Shown here: piece by piece, positions 45,430 through 54,321 of the stretch | How positions within the stretch are numbered: position 1 is the stretch's first letter | Layout: every line of letters begins with the position of its first letter | Source: Streptomyces sp. NRRL B-1347 | GTDB taxonomy: Bacteria; Actinomycetota; Actinomycetes; Streptomycetales; Streptomycetaceae | NCBI RefSeq assembly: GCF_000720325.1 | Contig: NZ_JOJM01000021.1 | Location: forward strand, 1 to 64,000 | Direction of reading: 5' to 3' | Length of the DNA: 64,000 bases | Program-made: the position numbers and the translations under genes | The notes under the pieces: model-generated | Database searches by the model: none | Seen by the model: the letters and a program-made list of their open reading frames with translations, nothing else | Told to the model about the DNA's origin: nothing

Positions 45430-46920
45430 TCAGGGCGTCGCGGGCCGGATGCGGTGGGCCGCCAGGACTCCGGCCGCCGCGAGGGCGGTGGTGAGCGCGA
45501 AGGTGGCCGTCAGGGCGACCGTCACCGTCGAGCCGTACGCCGAGGCGAGCGAGACGGCGGCGCCGCCGAGGCCGCTGAGCACCGCGACCGCCAGGGTCTG
45601 GGCGAGCTGCATGGCGCCGCTGGCCTCGCCCTGCCGGTCGGCGGGGGCCTGCTCCATGGCGTCCGTGGTGGCCGCGTTGAACGCCACGCCCATGCCCGCG
45701 CCGCCGATCGCCCAGCCCGCCACGGCGACCAGGGCGGGCACCGCGTCGACCAGGACGCCCAGCGCCATCACCACGATGCCCGCGAGCAGCACCGCGAACC
45801 CGGCCGCGATCGGCACGGCGCGCGAGCGCCCGCTCCAGCGGCCGTCGACCCGCCCCTGCCAGGCGGCGCCGAGCACCCAGGTGATCGCGCCCGCCGAGAG
45901 CCCGAGGCCGGCCTCGGACGCGCTCAGGTCCCGCAGCCGGACCAGGCCGAGCGGCAGGAAGGCCTCGCTGCCGAAGTACGCCCCGCACAGCAGGAAGCGC
46001 AGCACGACCCCCGTCGGCACCCCGCGCCGCACGGCGAGGGTGCCGGGCGGCGTGACCGTGCGCAGGGCGAGCACTCCGGCGACGCCGCCGGCCACGACCA
46101 GCGGGACCAGCAGGGCGAGCTGGCGCAGCTGGAGCCCGGCGAGCAGCACGCCGGTGCCCGCCGCAAGGAGCACGCTGCGCGCGACCGGCGTGGCCCACCA
46201 GCGGGCCGCCGGGGCGTCGGCCGGGGCGCTCGCGGCGCCTTCGGCCCGGTCCAGGCGGCGCAGCTGCGGCAGCGCGAGGGCGGCGGCGACGGCGATCAGG
46301 GGCAGCAGCAGGACGAAGACGCCGCGCCAGGAGACGTGGTCGGAGATCACGGCGGCGACGGTCGGGCCGACGAGGGACGGCACCGTCCAGCCGCCCGCGA
46401 CGAGGGCGAACATCCGCGCCCGCAGGCGCTGGGGGTAGGCGAGCGAGATGGCCGCGTAGGCGAGCGCCATCACCGCGCCGACGCCGAGCCCCTGGAGGAA
46501 GCGGCCCGCGAGGAACACGGGCCAGTCGGGCGCGGACCCGGCGAGGGCGCAGCCGACCGCGAACACGACGAGCCCGACGGCGAGGGGGCGCGCCGGGCCG
46601 TGCCGGTCGGCGTCGCGGCCCGCGGCGACGGTGCCGATGAGGTTGGCGAGCATCAGCGCGGACAGGCCCCAGCCGTAGGCGTGCAGGCCGCCGAGCCGCT
46701 CCGCGATGTCGGGCAGGACCGTGGCCACGCCCATCGACTCGAACGCCACGAGGGCGACGGACAGGACGATGCCCCAGGTCAGGGCGGCATAGGGGGCGCG
46801 GAAGACGTTTTCGGCGGTGGGCGTGGGCGCGGGCGTGGGCGTGGTGTCGGGCGGCTCGCCCGCGGGGGACGTGGACGCGGCGGGACCGCGGTGGGCGGTC
46901 GCTTCCTGCTCTGACGGCAA
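45430..46920 (-). CDS. MFS transporter with TTG start
   Basis: 496 aa, about 14 membrane helices, DHA2-like drug exporter pattern (LPDIAERLGGLHAYGWGLSALMLANLIGTVAAGRDADRHG near helices 1-3; FLQGLGVGAVMALAYAAISLAYP). The only start with a good ribosome binding site is TTG at 46920, with AAAGGAGG nine bases away on this strand. It is divergent from a TetR gene with a 23-base palindrome between, so it is probably a TetR-controlled efflux pump. Confidence 0.88.
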   Translation of the reverse strand: MPSEQEATAHRGPAASTSPAGEPPDTTPTPAPTPTAENVFRAPYAALTWGIVLSVALVAFESMGVATVLPDIAERLGGLHAYGWGLSALMLANLIGTVAAGRDADRHGPARPLAVGLVVFAVGCALAGSAPDWPVFLAGRFLQGLGVGAVMALAYAAISLAYPQRLRARMFALVAGGWTVPSLVGPTVAAVISDHVSWRGVFVLLLPLIAVAAALALPQLRRLDRAEGAASAPADAPAARWWATPVARSVLLAAGTGVLLAGLQLRQLALLVPLVVAGGVAGVLALRTVTPPGTLAVRRGVPTGVVLRFLLCGAYFGSEAFLPLGLVRLRDLSASEAGLGLSAGAITWVLGAAWQGRVDGRWSGRSRAVPIAAGFAVLLAGIVVMALGVLVDAVPALVAVAGWAIGGAGMGVAFNAATTDAMEQAPADRQGEASGAMQLAQTLAVAVLSGLGGAAVSLASAYGSTVTVALTATFALTTALAAAGVLAAHRIRPATP

Positions 46921-46939
46921 GGCCGACCCCTCCTTTATA

Positions 46940-46962
46940 TTTCGATCCGGAACGGAACGAAA
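46940..46962. promoter_or_regulatory. TetR operator between MFS and TetR genes
   Basis: TTTCGATCCG (46940-46949) and CGGAACGAAA (46953-46962) are inverted arms around GAA with one mismatch. The site overlaps the -35 region expected for the TetR promoter (-10 TATACT at 46975-46980) and lies just ahead of the MFS ribosome binding site. Confidence 0.78.
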
Positions 46963-46987
46963 GCACATGCTACCTATACTGATCCCC

Positions 46988-47644
46988 ATGGCAACCCCGG
47001 ATTCCGCAGCCCCGCCCGCCCGTTCGGCGGGCCGCCCGCGCGACACCCGGCTCGACGAGGCCATCGTCAAGGCGACGCTCGACCTCCTGGAGGAGTCCGG
47101 CTACCCGCACCTGACGCTCGAAGGGGTGGCCCGGCGAGCGGGCACCACCAAGCCGGCCATCCGCCGCCGCTGGCCGTCCCGGCAGCACCTCGTGATCGCC
47201 GCCCTCGCCGAGACCATGGGGACCGCGCCCACCCCCGACACCGGCTGTACGCACTGCGACCTCATCCTGGGCATCGAGACCCTCAGCCAGGCCTTCGGCG
47301 GCACCCTCGGGCGCCGGACGCTGCCCGCGCTCGTGGCCGAACTGGCCGACGACCCGGAGCTGGACCGCGTGTTCACCGAGACGGTCTTCCAGCCCCGCAG
47401 GGCCACGACCGAGGCGGCGCTTCGCCGGGGCATCGAGCGCGGCGACATCCGGGAGGACGCCGACATCGGCCTGCTCCTGGACATGCTCGGCGCCACCACC
47501 TACCACCGCGTGCTCTTCGGCCACCTGCCCGTGACGGAGTCACTCGCGCACGACGTGGTGATGACGGTCATGGGCGGCGCGGCGACACCGCGCTGGCGCG
47601 GGCACTACCAGCGGCACCACGAGCGCGCGGGCAGCACCGTCTGA
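46988..47644 (+). CDS. TetR-family transcriptional regulator
   Basis: 218 aa. TetR helix-turn-helix (DEAIVKATLDLLEESGYPHLTLEGVARRAGTTKPAIRRRW) and the TetR_C_11-like ligand domain. TATACT ends 7 bases before the ATG, indicating a leaderless mRNA. It is divergent from the MFS exporter and most likely its repressor through the 23-base palindrome between them. A CTHC motif (about residue 89) could take part in metal or redox sensing, which is speculation. Confidence 0.9.
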   Translation: MATPDSAAPPARSAGRPRDTRLDEAIVKATLDLLEESGYPHLTLEGVARRAGTTKPAIRRRWPSRQHLVIAALAETMGTAPTPDTGCTHCDLILGIETLSQAFGGTLGRRTLPALVAELADDPELDRVFTETVFQPRRATTEAALRRGIERGDIREDADIGLLLDMLGATTYHRVLFGHLPVTESLAHDVVMTVMGGAATPRWRGHYQRHHERAGSTV

Positions 47645-47704
47645 GGCGGCCCGCCCACGGCCCGCCCACAGCCCGCCCACGGTCGCCACGCGGTCACCGC
47701 ACGG

Positions 47705-48571
47705 TCACCGTGCGGGCAGTACCTCAAGCAGCCGCCGGAGCGCCGGACCCGGCGCGCCCGGACGCACCGCCACGTACGTCGTCACGGCCGGGGCGGCGAG
47801 CGGCCGCACGGCCACGCGGGGGAACGACGGCACCCCCGCCACCTCGTAGAAGACCGTCCACGACGGGGCGCCCGCGCCGATCTCGGCCAGCGTCTCCTGG
47901 AGCGTGGTGAAGGGCGGTCCGAGCGGCGGCCCGGCTCCGGCCGCCCGGAGCGCGCCGGTCACCAGGTCGTGGAACGGCGGGTTCTGCTCGCGCGGCGCGA
48001 GGCGCAGCGGCAGCTCCCCGAGCTGCTCCAGGCGCAGCGGCGAGCAGCCCGCGAGCCGGTGCCCCGCCGGGAGCGCCACGTACAGCGGATCGCTCCACAC
48101 CGGCAGGAGTTCGAGGCCCGGGGCCGCGTCCGCCGCCCGGACGAGGGCCGCGTCCAGCTCGCCGGAGCGCACCGCGGCGAGCCGCTCCGCGAGCCCCAGG
48201 CGCCGCAGCCGGACGGGCAGCAGGGGCGCCGCGGCCGCGAGGTCCGCCAGGAGCCGGTGGACCCGGTCGCCGGGGCCCTGCACGGTGCCGAGGCGCAGCG
48301 GCGCGTCGCCCGCCGCGAGGTCGGCCGCGACCTGGCGGGTGCGCCGTGCCGCGGCGAGCACCGCGCGGGCCTCGGGCAGCAGGCGCTCGCCCGCGCCGGT
48401 GAGTTCGACGTGCCGCGTGGTGCGCCGGAAGAGCCGTACCCCGAGCTCGCGCTCGAGGCGGCGCACCTGCTGGCTCACCGCGGACTGGACGATGCCGAGC
48501 CGCTCGGCGGCCCTGCTGAAGCCGCCCTCGTCGGCGACCGCCGCGAAGTACTGGAGCTGACGCAGTTCCAC
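47705..48571 (-). CDS. LysR-family transcriptional regulator
   Basis: 288 aa. Complete LysR helix-turn-helix (MELRQLQYFAAVADEGGFSRAAERLGIVQSAVSQQVRRLERELG) plus effector domain. It is divergent from the cupin gene. An imperfect palindrome ATCACGATCGATGAT at 48609-48623 in the shared spacer fits the LysR T-N11-A pattern, so it probably regulates the cupin/ATP-grasp-like pair. Confidence 0.9.
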   Translation of the reverse strand: MELRQLQYFAAVADEGGFSRAAERLGIVQSAVSQQVRRLERELGVRLFRRTTRHVELTGAGERLLPEARAVLAAARRTRQVAADLAAGDAPLRLGTVQGPGDRVHRLLADLAAAAPLLPVRLRRLGLAERLAAVRSGELDAALVRAADAAPGLELLPVWSDPLYVALPAGHRLAGCSPLRLEQLGELPLRLAPREQNPPFHDLVTGALRAAGAGPPLGPPFTTLQETLAEIGAGAPSWTVFYEVAGVPSFPRVAVRPLAAPAVTTYVAVRPGAPGPALRRLLEVLPAR

Positions 48572-48731
48572 GGCTCATCCGCCCCTTCCGGTCCCGCGCG
48601 GCCGATTCATCACGATCGATGATTTCTGCAGGTGGCAACTGCTTCTGGTACGCGGCTTGTTCCCCGGGTCGAATGGGTTCCGCGCAGAGCGCGCTGACCG
48701 CACGGCGGTCGACCGCACCCGAGGAGCCCCG

Positions 48732-49283
48732 ATGACCGATCGCAAGCGCACCGCCGAAGCCCTGGTCGTACGGCCCGGCACCGCCGAGCGCGTCCCCTTG
48801 CCGCACGGCGGCGGCTTCGAGCTGCTCGCCGACGCCGCGGCCACCGGCGGCTCCCTGGGCGTCAACCGGCTGACGCTCACCGACGGAGCCGACGGCGCCC
48901 GGCCGCATCTGCACGCCCTGTCGACGGAGCTGTTCTACGTCCTCGACGGGACGCTGGACTTCCACCTGGACGGCGCCTTCGAGACCGTGGCGCGCGGCGG
49001 GCTCGTCGTCGTGCCGCCCGGGATGCCGCACGCCTTCGGCGCCGCCGCAGGGGCGAGCGCCGATCTGCTCGCGGTGCTCACGCCGGGCGTCGACCGCTTC
49101 GACTACTTCCGGTCCCTCGGCCGCGTCCAGCACGGCCTGGACCCTTTCGAGAGCCTGCTGCCCGAACAGGACCGCTACGACGTGCACTTCCTGGACGCCA
49201 CGGACTGGCGGTCCGCCCGTGCCGCGGCCGCCGCCCCGGCCGCCGGGGGAGCACAACGCGCCAAAGGCCGCCGAATGCCCTGA
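48732..49283 (+). CDS. Cupin-domain protein
   Basis: 183 aa single cupin: GARPHLHALSTELFYVLDGTLDFHLDG gives the first metal motif (HxH, Glu), and VVVPPGMPHAFGAAAG gives the second (His). It is therefore likely a metal-binding isomerase or dioxygenase of the quercetinase-like kind. GAGGAG precedes the ATG. Its stop overlaps an ATG in the next frame (TGATG at 49281), but the better start of the next gene is at 49403. Confidence 0.87.
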   Translation: MTDRKRTAEALVVRPGTAERVPLPHGGGFELLADAAATGGSLGVNRLTLTDGADGARPHLHALSTELFYVLDGTLDFHLDGAFETVARGGLVVVPPGMPHAFGAAAGASADLLAVLTPGVDRFDYFRSLGRVQHGLDPFESLLPEQDRYDVHFLDATDWRSARAAAAAPAAGGAQRAKGRRMP

Positions 49284-49402
49284 TGGCCGTGGTGACCCAC
49301 GGCAGGGTTCTGGGCAACACTGCACACAGCACGCAGCACACAACGGGACGCCGCCCGCTACAGCCTGTGCCTGGCGGCAGGGCTCACGTCAGGAGGCTGC
49401 TG

Positions 49403-51178
49403 GTGTCGACGGTGGAGAGCCGGGCGGTCCACCCGGCCAGTGAGCGCTGGGAGGTCGCCCTGCCGGACGGCCGCGTCGTGCCGTGGACGGGGTTCCACGT
49501 CGGCCCGGCGGGCATCGCGCCGCGGGAGTTCGCGCACATCTGCCGGCGGCTGCTCGGGCTCGGTCCCGCCGAGGTCGAGGCCGCCGCCCGCGAGGAGCTG
49601 CGCCCGGCCGGTGCCACCCGCGACAGACCCGGCATCGTGGCGTACTCGCCGCCCATGGCCAAGCGCATGTTCGAGGGCGCCCTGGAGAGCCTCGCCGCCG
49701 GTGAGCCCGCCGAGGACTGGCCCACGATCCTGGAGGCCCGCTCGGTCTGTCTGGCGCACGCGGACGACCTGCTCATCGGCAGGACGGCGCCCTGGAAGGA
49801 GGCGGCGGCGGGCCGCCCGGTGGTCGTGGTCCCCGACCACGACCACTTCCACCTCAGCCACGCCCTGCTGCGGCTGGCCGACGGCCCCGCCGACCGCTGG
49901 TCGCGGATCCTCGGCCCGGCGATCGACCGGCTGCGCGCGGATCCCGCCTGCGTCGTCCGCGTCTACGCGCTGGACGAGCCGATGCGGGTGCTGCTCCTGT
50001 GGCTCAAACGGGTCGCGGGCGTCGACCGCCTCCTGGTCGAGGCCAACGCCCCCGAGATCACCGAGGAGTGGGGGCACAAGGCGGTCCTGCACCCCGCCGC
50101 CCGCGCGGCCCACGACCTCCCGGCGCCGCCGCCCGGGCGCGACCCCTTCGACGCGCTCGACGAGGAGACGGAACTCACGCCGCTGTACCGCGTGTTCGGC
50201 CTGGCCGTGCCGCGGCTTCCCGGGTACACCGTCGTCTGGGACGGCGGGCCGGGGGACACCGCAGCGGACGACGGGATCCGGACAACTCCCGGTGACGTCC
50301 GGGTGCCGGACGCCACCGGCGACGAGGCGCTCGCGAACGGCCACGCGCACGGCGCGCGGGACGCCTTCGCCGCCCAGCTCTTCCTCGCCGCACAGCTCCT
50401 GAGGGAGCGTCACGGGCTGCGCCTGGGCTGTCTGAAACCCGTCAGGGGCGGCACGGGGCAGCGCATCCACGTCGGGGTGCCCCTCGACGACCCGGACGTG
50501 CTCGCCGCCCTCGCCCGGCAGGCGGCCCACTCCGGTGAGGACTACCTCCTGGAGGCGCACGCCGACTACCTCCGGCACGCCGTGACCGGCCACGAGTTCC
50601 TGCTCGCGCCGTCGGTGCACGTGCGGGCGGGGGCCCTCGCCGACGGCATGGCCCTGCAGTTCCTGAACGGCACCATGTGGGAGGGCAACGTCTTCCTCGA
50701 CGAGGCCACCCACGCCGCGTTCGGCATCACCCGGGACCACTACGCGCGGGTCCGGCGCGCCATGGCCGACTTCGTGCGGCTCTTCCAGGGCCGGGGCCTG
50801 ATCAACGGGGGCGTCGACTTCGCGATCGCGCGCGTCGGCGGCCGCTTCGGGGACACGCCCCTGGTGGCCATGCAGGACCTGAACCTCTCCGCGTGCGGCG
50901 CCGACTACCTGCACGCCTTCCTTGAGGAGAGCCGCACCGCGCTCGGCGCCCTCGCCGGGAGCGGGACGGGCATCTCCGCCGCGACCAAGGTGATCCGCCC
51001 CGCGTCCGACATGGACCTGCCCCGCCTGCGCCGCCTCGTCGACCACCGCACCCCCACGTCGTACGCCCGGGCCCTCACGTCCGTGCCGGGCAACTGGGGG
51101 CTGATCGCCGTCGCCTGCCCGGACGCCGTGCGGGCGGCGGAGGAGGTCCTGGCGCTGGAGGCGCGGCTCACGGCCTGA
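49403..51178 (+). CDS. Large protein with ATP-grasp-like C-terminal half, function unknown
   Basis: 591 aa with no family I can name. The N-terminal half includes VVVVPDHDHFHLSHALLRL and LLLWLKRVAGVDRLLVEANAPEITEEWGHK. The C-terminal half has features resembling an ATP-grasp ligase: LKPVRGGTGQRIHVG (Lys/Gly-rich loop), DYLLEAHADY (possible adenine-contacting Glu), INGGVDFAIARVGG and AMQDLNLSACGADY (Asp and Asn placed like the metal-binding pair). If correct, it joins a carboxylate to an amine using ATP. AGGAGG at 49391-49396 supports GTG 49403. It is in an apparent operon with the cupin gene. Confidence 0.65.
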   Translation: MSTVESRAVHPASERWEVALPDGRVVPWTGFHVGPAGIAPREFAHICRRLLGLGPAEVEAAAREELRPAGATRDRPGIVAYSPPMAKRMFEGALESLAAGEPAEDWPTILEARSVCLAHADDLLIGRTAPWKEAAAGRPVVVVPDHDHFHLSHALLRLADGPADRWSRILGPAIDRLRADPACVVRVYALDEPMRVLLLWLKRVAGVDRLLVEANAPEITEEWGHKAVLHPAARAAHDLPAPPPGRDPFDALDEETELTPLYRVFGLAVPRLPGYTVVWDGGPGDTAADDGIRTTPGDVRVPDATGDEALANGHAHGARDAFAAQLFLAAQLLRERHGLRLGCLKPVRGGTGQRIHVGVPLDDPDVLAALARQAAHSGEDYLLEAHADYLRHAVTGHEFLLAPSVHVRAGALADGMALQFLNGTMWEGNVFLDEATHAAFGITRDHYARVRRAMADFVRLFQGRGLINGGVDFAIARVGGRFGDTPLVAMQDLNLSACGADYLHAFLEESRTALGALAGSGTGISAATKVIRPASDMDLPRLRRLVDHRTPTSYARALTSVPGNWGLIAVACPDAVRAAEEVLALEARLTA

Positions 51179-51218
51179 CGGGTCAGGTCCATGCCGTCAC
51201 TGTCGTACGCGTACGGCG

Positions 51219-52274
51219 TCAGTACACGCTGACGCCGTACGCGGCGAGGGCCTCGCGCACCGGCTGGTGGATGGCGGAGCCGTTGGTGCCGGTGCAGCCG
51301 GAGCTGCCGGAGTGGATGCCGAGGGCCACCGTCCCGGCGAAGTGGGCGCCGCCGCTGTCGCCGCCCGCGGAGCAGGCGGTGGTGCGGACCATGCCGTAGA
51401 CGGGTCCTTCGCCGTAGTTCACGGTGACGTTGACGGCGGTGACGGTGCCGCTCGTCACCTTGGTGGTGGAGCCGCTCTTGCGGAGCGACTGGCCCACGAC
51501 GGCGTCGGCGGCGGAGGAGATCTCCTGGTAACCGCCGTTGTAGAGGTTGACGTTGCCCGCCGGGTTCGAGCCGTTGGTGTAGCGGACGATGCCGTAGTCG
51601 TTGGTCGGGAAGCTGGTGCCCTCGCGCACGCCGACGGCCGCGCCGCCGGACGTGGCCGACCAGTTGGCGCTGAGGTTGGTGCAGTGCCCCGCGGTGACGA
51701 AGTACCGGGTGGAGCCCTTGGTCACGTTGAAGGCGGCCGAGCAGCGGGAGCCGCCGCCGTAGATGGCGTCGCCGCCCGCGACCTCGCGCTTGAAGGTGCC
51801 GGGCACGCGGCTGACGCGTACGGCGCCGTCGAGCGAGTCGGCGACCCGGCGAAGCCGGGCCAGGTCGCGGGCCGAGACCGAGCTGTCGGCCTGCACGGCT
51901 ATCTGGTTGGTGCGCGGGTCGATGCCCCAGGAGGTGCCGGTGATCTTCGCGCGGGACTCCAGGGCGTCCATGGCGGAGTCGAGCCGGGCGGCGCTCCGCC
52001 GCACCCGCTGCGGGGTGGCGCCCGCCGCGCGGGCGCGCTCGGCGGCCGCTTCGCTGGTGACGGTGACGACCAGCTTCCCGGTCCTCCGGTCGACGTACGT
52101 ACCGGCGCTGTCGTCGCCCAACTGCCGCTTGACCTTGGCGTCGAGGGCGTTGACCTGGGCCGCGGAGGGCGTCGGCGGCTCGCTCTGCGCGCCGGCGGGG
52201 GACGCGCCGATGGCGAGGGAGCCGGTGACGAGGAGAGCGGACAGGACGAGGCGCGCACTGGTGGTGCGTCTCAT
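51219..52274 (-). CDS. Secreted S1-family serine protease (streptogrisin/alpha-lytic type)
   Basis: 351 aa preproprotein. Signal peptide (1-29, ending SPAGA), a propeptide with an alpha-lytic-type pro domain (about 30-165), and a mature chymotrypsin-fold protease from about 170. The triad is intact: His197 in VTAGHC, Asp226 in TNDYGIV, Ser307 in GGDSGG. It acts outside the cell after self-cleavage of the propeptide. AAAGGAG lies before the ATG. A perfect 16-base palindrome 31 bases upstream of the start suggests a repressor. Confidence 0.93.
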   Translation of the reverse strand: MRRTTSARLVLSALLVTGSLAIGASPAGAQSEPPTPSAAQVNALDAKVKRQLGDDSAGTYVDRRTGKLVVTVTSEAAAERARAAGATPQRVRRSAARLDSAMDALESRAKITGTSWGIDPRTNQIAVQADSSVSARDLARLRRVADSLDGAVRVSRVPGTFKREVAGGDAIYGGGSRCSAAFNVTKGSTRYFVTAGHCTNLSANWSATSGGAAVGVREGTSFPTNDYGIVRYTNGSNPAGNVNLYNGGYQEISSAADAVVGQSLRKSGSTTKVTSGTVTAVNVTVNYGEGPVYGMVRTTACSAGGDSGGAHFAGTVALGIHSGSSGCTGTNGSAIHQPVREALAAYGVSVY

Positions 52275-52304
52275 GTGGGGGGTCTCCTTTGACGGTGACG
52301 TGTG

Positions 52305-52320
52305 ACGTACCGCGGTACGT
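52305..52320. promoter_or_regulatory. Palindrome upstream of the secreted protease
   Basis: ACGTACCGCGGTACGT is a perfect 16-base palindrome, and a further half site GACGTACCG repeats at 52325-52333, 21 bases on. It is a probable operator of the protease gene. Confidence 0.65.
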
Positions 52321-52416
52321 GTGGGACGTACCGAGCAAGGAAAGTGGCATGGGCGCGTCAATCGCGCAAGGGTGCGGGACGGCTCCGCGCGCCTCACGCG
52401 GGTGCGGGAAGGGCGC

Positions 52417-53220
52417 CTAGGCGAGTCGTTCGGCCAGGTGGTCGGGGGTCAGGCGGGCGTGCCGACGGGTGGTGGCGACGAACTCGGCGATCAGCGGGTG
52501 GGGCCCGGGGCGGGTGAGGACGGCCAGGGGCCGGCGCCTGCGCGGAGTGAGCCGCAGCGCCGTGCCCGGGAAGTCGGGGGTGAGCGCGTTCGCGGGTACG
52601 AGGCCGACGCCGACCCCGGCGGCGACGAGCCGGGGCACGGCGGCGGTCCGGGTCGAGCGGATCGCGGCGTGCGGGGTGAACCCGGCCTCGGAGCAGAGGA
52701 GTTCGACCGTGGCGGACAGGGCGTGCGTCGGCCCGTACTGGACCCAGGGGCGCTCGGCCAGCTGCTCCAGGCGCACGGACACGCGCCCGGCCAGCGGGTC
52801 GCCGGGCGGGACGAGCGCGACGAACTCCTCCGCGTCCAGCGGGTGATGGGGCCCCTCCCAGCCCTCCGGCAGCGGCCCGATGGCCACGTCGGCCGTGGCG
52901 TCCGTCAGGGCGCGGGCGAAGGAGGCGAGGTCGGCGTACTCGTGCAGGACCACGTCGACGCGGGGGTGCTCGCGGTGCCAGGCGGCCAGGACGCCGGGCA
53001 CCACGCCCAGGGCGACGCTGAGGACGGCGGCGAGGTGCAGCTCGCCGTGGACCATGTCCGCCACGGCGCGGGCGGCGCCGGTGGCCCGTTCGGCGCCCAC
53101 GAGGGCGTGCCGGGCGCCGGGCAGGAAGGCCCGGCCCGCCGGGGTGAGGCGGGCCCCGCGCGGCGTGTGCTCGACGAGCGGCGTGCCGCCCGCCCGCTCC
53201 AGGCTCTTGAGCTCACCCTC
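52417..53220 (-). pseudogene. LysR-family regulator lacking its N-terminus
   Basis: The effector domain is complete (HGELHLAAVLSVALGVVPGVLAAWHREHPRVDV through VAAGVGVGLVPANAL). Upstream in the same frame, only the last part of the helix-turn-helix remains (LKSLERAGGTPLVEHTPRGARLTPAGRAFLPG). The first 35-40 residues that include helices 1-2 are absent, and the frame runs directly into the 3' end of the thioredoxin-reductase-like gene. The first usable start is GTG 53100, inside the protein. It is therefore probably a non-DNA-binding remnant left by a deletion or rearrangement. Confidence 0.75.
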
Positions 53221-54205
53221 ATGACGCTCTGAGAACCGCGCCCGCCGGTGACCCGTTCCGCCGGGCCTCGACGGCCAGCCGGGTGTCCTCGGTGACCAGG
53301 TCGGCGTTGATCTGGGCCCCGGCCGCGGCGCCCGCCGCGGCGGCCCCGCCGACCTGGGCGGACAGGTCGGTCACGTTGCCCGCGACCCACACGCCCGGCA
53401 CCTCGGTGCGGCCGGTGGCGTCGCAGGAGACGTACGCGCCGATGCCCAGCGGGTGCTCCGTCGCCCGCAGCCCGAGCGCCGAGAGGAAACCGGCGCGCGC
53501 CACGACCCGCGTCGAGACCGCGAGCGCCTCGCGGGCGACCGCCGTGCCGTCGCGCAGCCGCACCCCCACGAGGCGGTCGGCCGCGATCTCCAGGCCCGCC
53601 ACCTCGCCGTCCACCACACGGATGCCGCGTGCGGCGAGGCGCTCCGCGTCCTCGTCGGACAGCGGGGCGGCGGTGTGGGTGAAGAACGTGACGTCGTCGC
53701 TCAACTGCCGGAACAGCAGCGCCTGGTGCACCGCCATCGGCCCGCTCGCCAGGACCCCGACGGCCCGGTCGCGGACCTCCCAGCCGTGGCAGTACGGGCA
53801 GTGCAGCACGTCCCGGCCCCAGCGCTCGCGCAGCCCCGGCACGTCCGGCAGCTCGTCGACGAGGCCGGTGGCCACGAGGAGCCGCCGCGCCCGGACCGTA
53901 CGGCCGTCGGCGAGCGCCACTTCGAAGCCCGCCCCGTCGCGGGTCGCGGCGGTCACGGTGGCGGACGCGACGTGCGCGCCGTACCCGCGCACTTCCGCCC
54001 GGCCGCGCGCCAGCAGTTCGGCAGGCGGCATCCCCTCCCTGGCCAGGAGCCCGTGCACGCCGTCGGCGGGGGCGTTGCGCGGGGCGCCCGCGTCGAGCAC
54101 CGCCACGGAACGCCGCGCGCGGGCCAGCATCAGGGCCCCGTTCAGTCCGGCGGCACCGCCGCCGACCACCACCACGTCGTAGCTGTCGTTCAGCTGATCG
54201 GTCAT
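53219..54205 (-). CDS. Thioredoxin reductase-like FAD/NAD(P)-dependent oxidoreductase
   Basis: 328 aa. FAD motif VVVVGGGAAGLNGALMLARA (11-30), redox-active HCPYCHGW (Cys136 and Cys139), NAD(P) motif GVLASGPMAVHQALLF and the C-terminal FAD motif GVWVAGNVTDLSAQVGGAAAAGA. No thioredoxin gene is adjacent, and the CPYC centre is that of the family of TrxB-like enzymes often controlled with a regulator in Streptomyces. GGAGG precedes the ATG at 54205. Its last codons abut the truncated LysR gene. Confidence 0.9.
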   Translation of the reverse strand: MTDQLNDSYDVVVVGGGAAGLNGALMLARARRSVAVLDAGAPRNAPADGVHGLLAREGMPPAELLARGRAEVRGYGAHVASATVTAATRDGAGFEVALADGRTVRARRLLVATGLVDELPDVPGLRERWGRDVLHCPYCHGWEVRDRAVGVLASGPMAVHQALLFRQLSDDVTFFTHTAAPLSDEDAERLAARGIRVVDGEVAGLEIAADRLVGVRLRDGTAVAREALAVSTRVVARAGFLSALGLRATEHPLGIGAYVSCDATGRTEVPGVWVAGNVTDLSAQVGGAAAAGAAAGAQINADLVTEDTRLAVEARRNGSPAGAVLRAS

Positions 54206-54260
54206 CGTGACCACCTCCACGACGACCATGCGCAGCACCGCGCGCTTTGGGCAAACCCTG

Positions 54261-54275
54261 TTGCTGATACAGCAA
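54261..54275. promoter_or_regulatory. Perfect palindrome upstream of the TrxB-like gene
   Basis: TTGCTG (54261-54266), ATA, CAGCAA (54270-54275). It is followed upstream by iterated GTACGTA units (54279-54303). It is a probable operator for an unlinked regulator. Confidence 0.6.
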
Positions 54276-54321
54276 GTGTGTACGTATGTGTACGTACGTA
54301 CGTCGGAGGTGCGTGCGCTGC

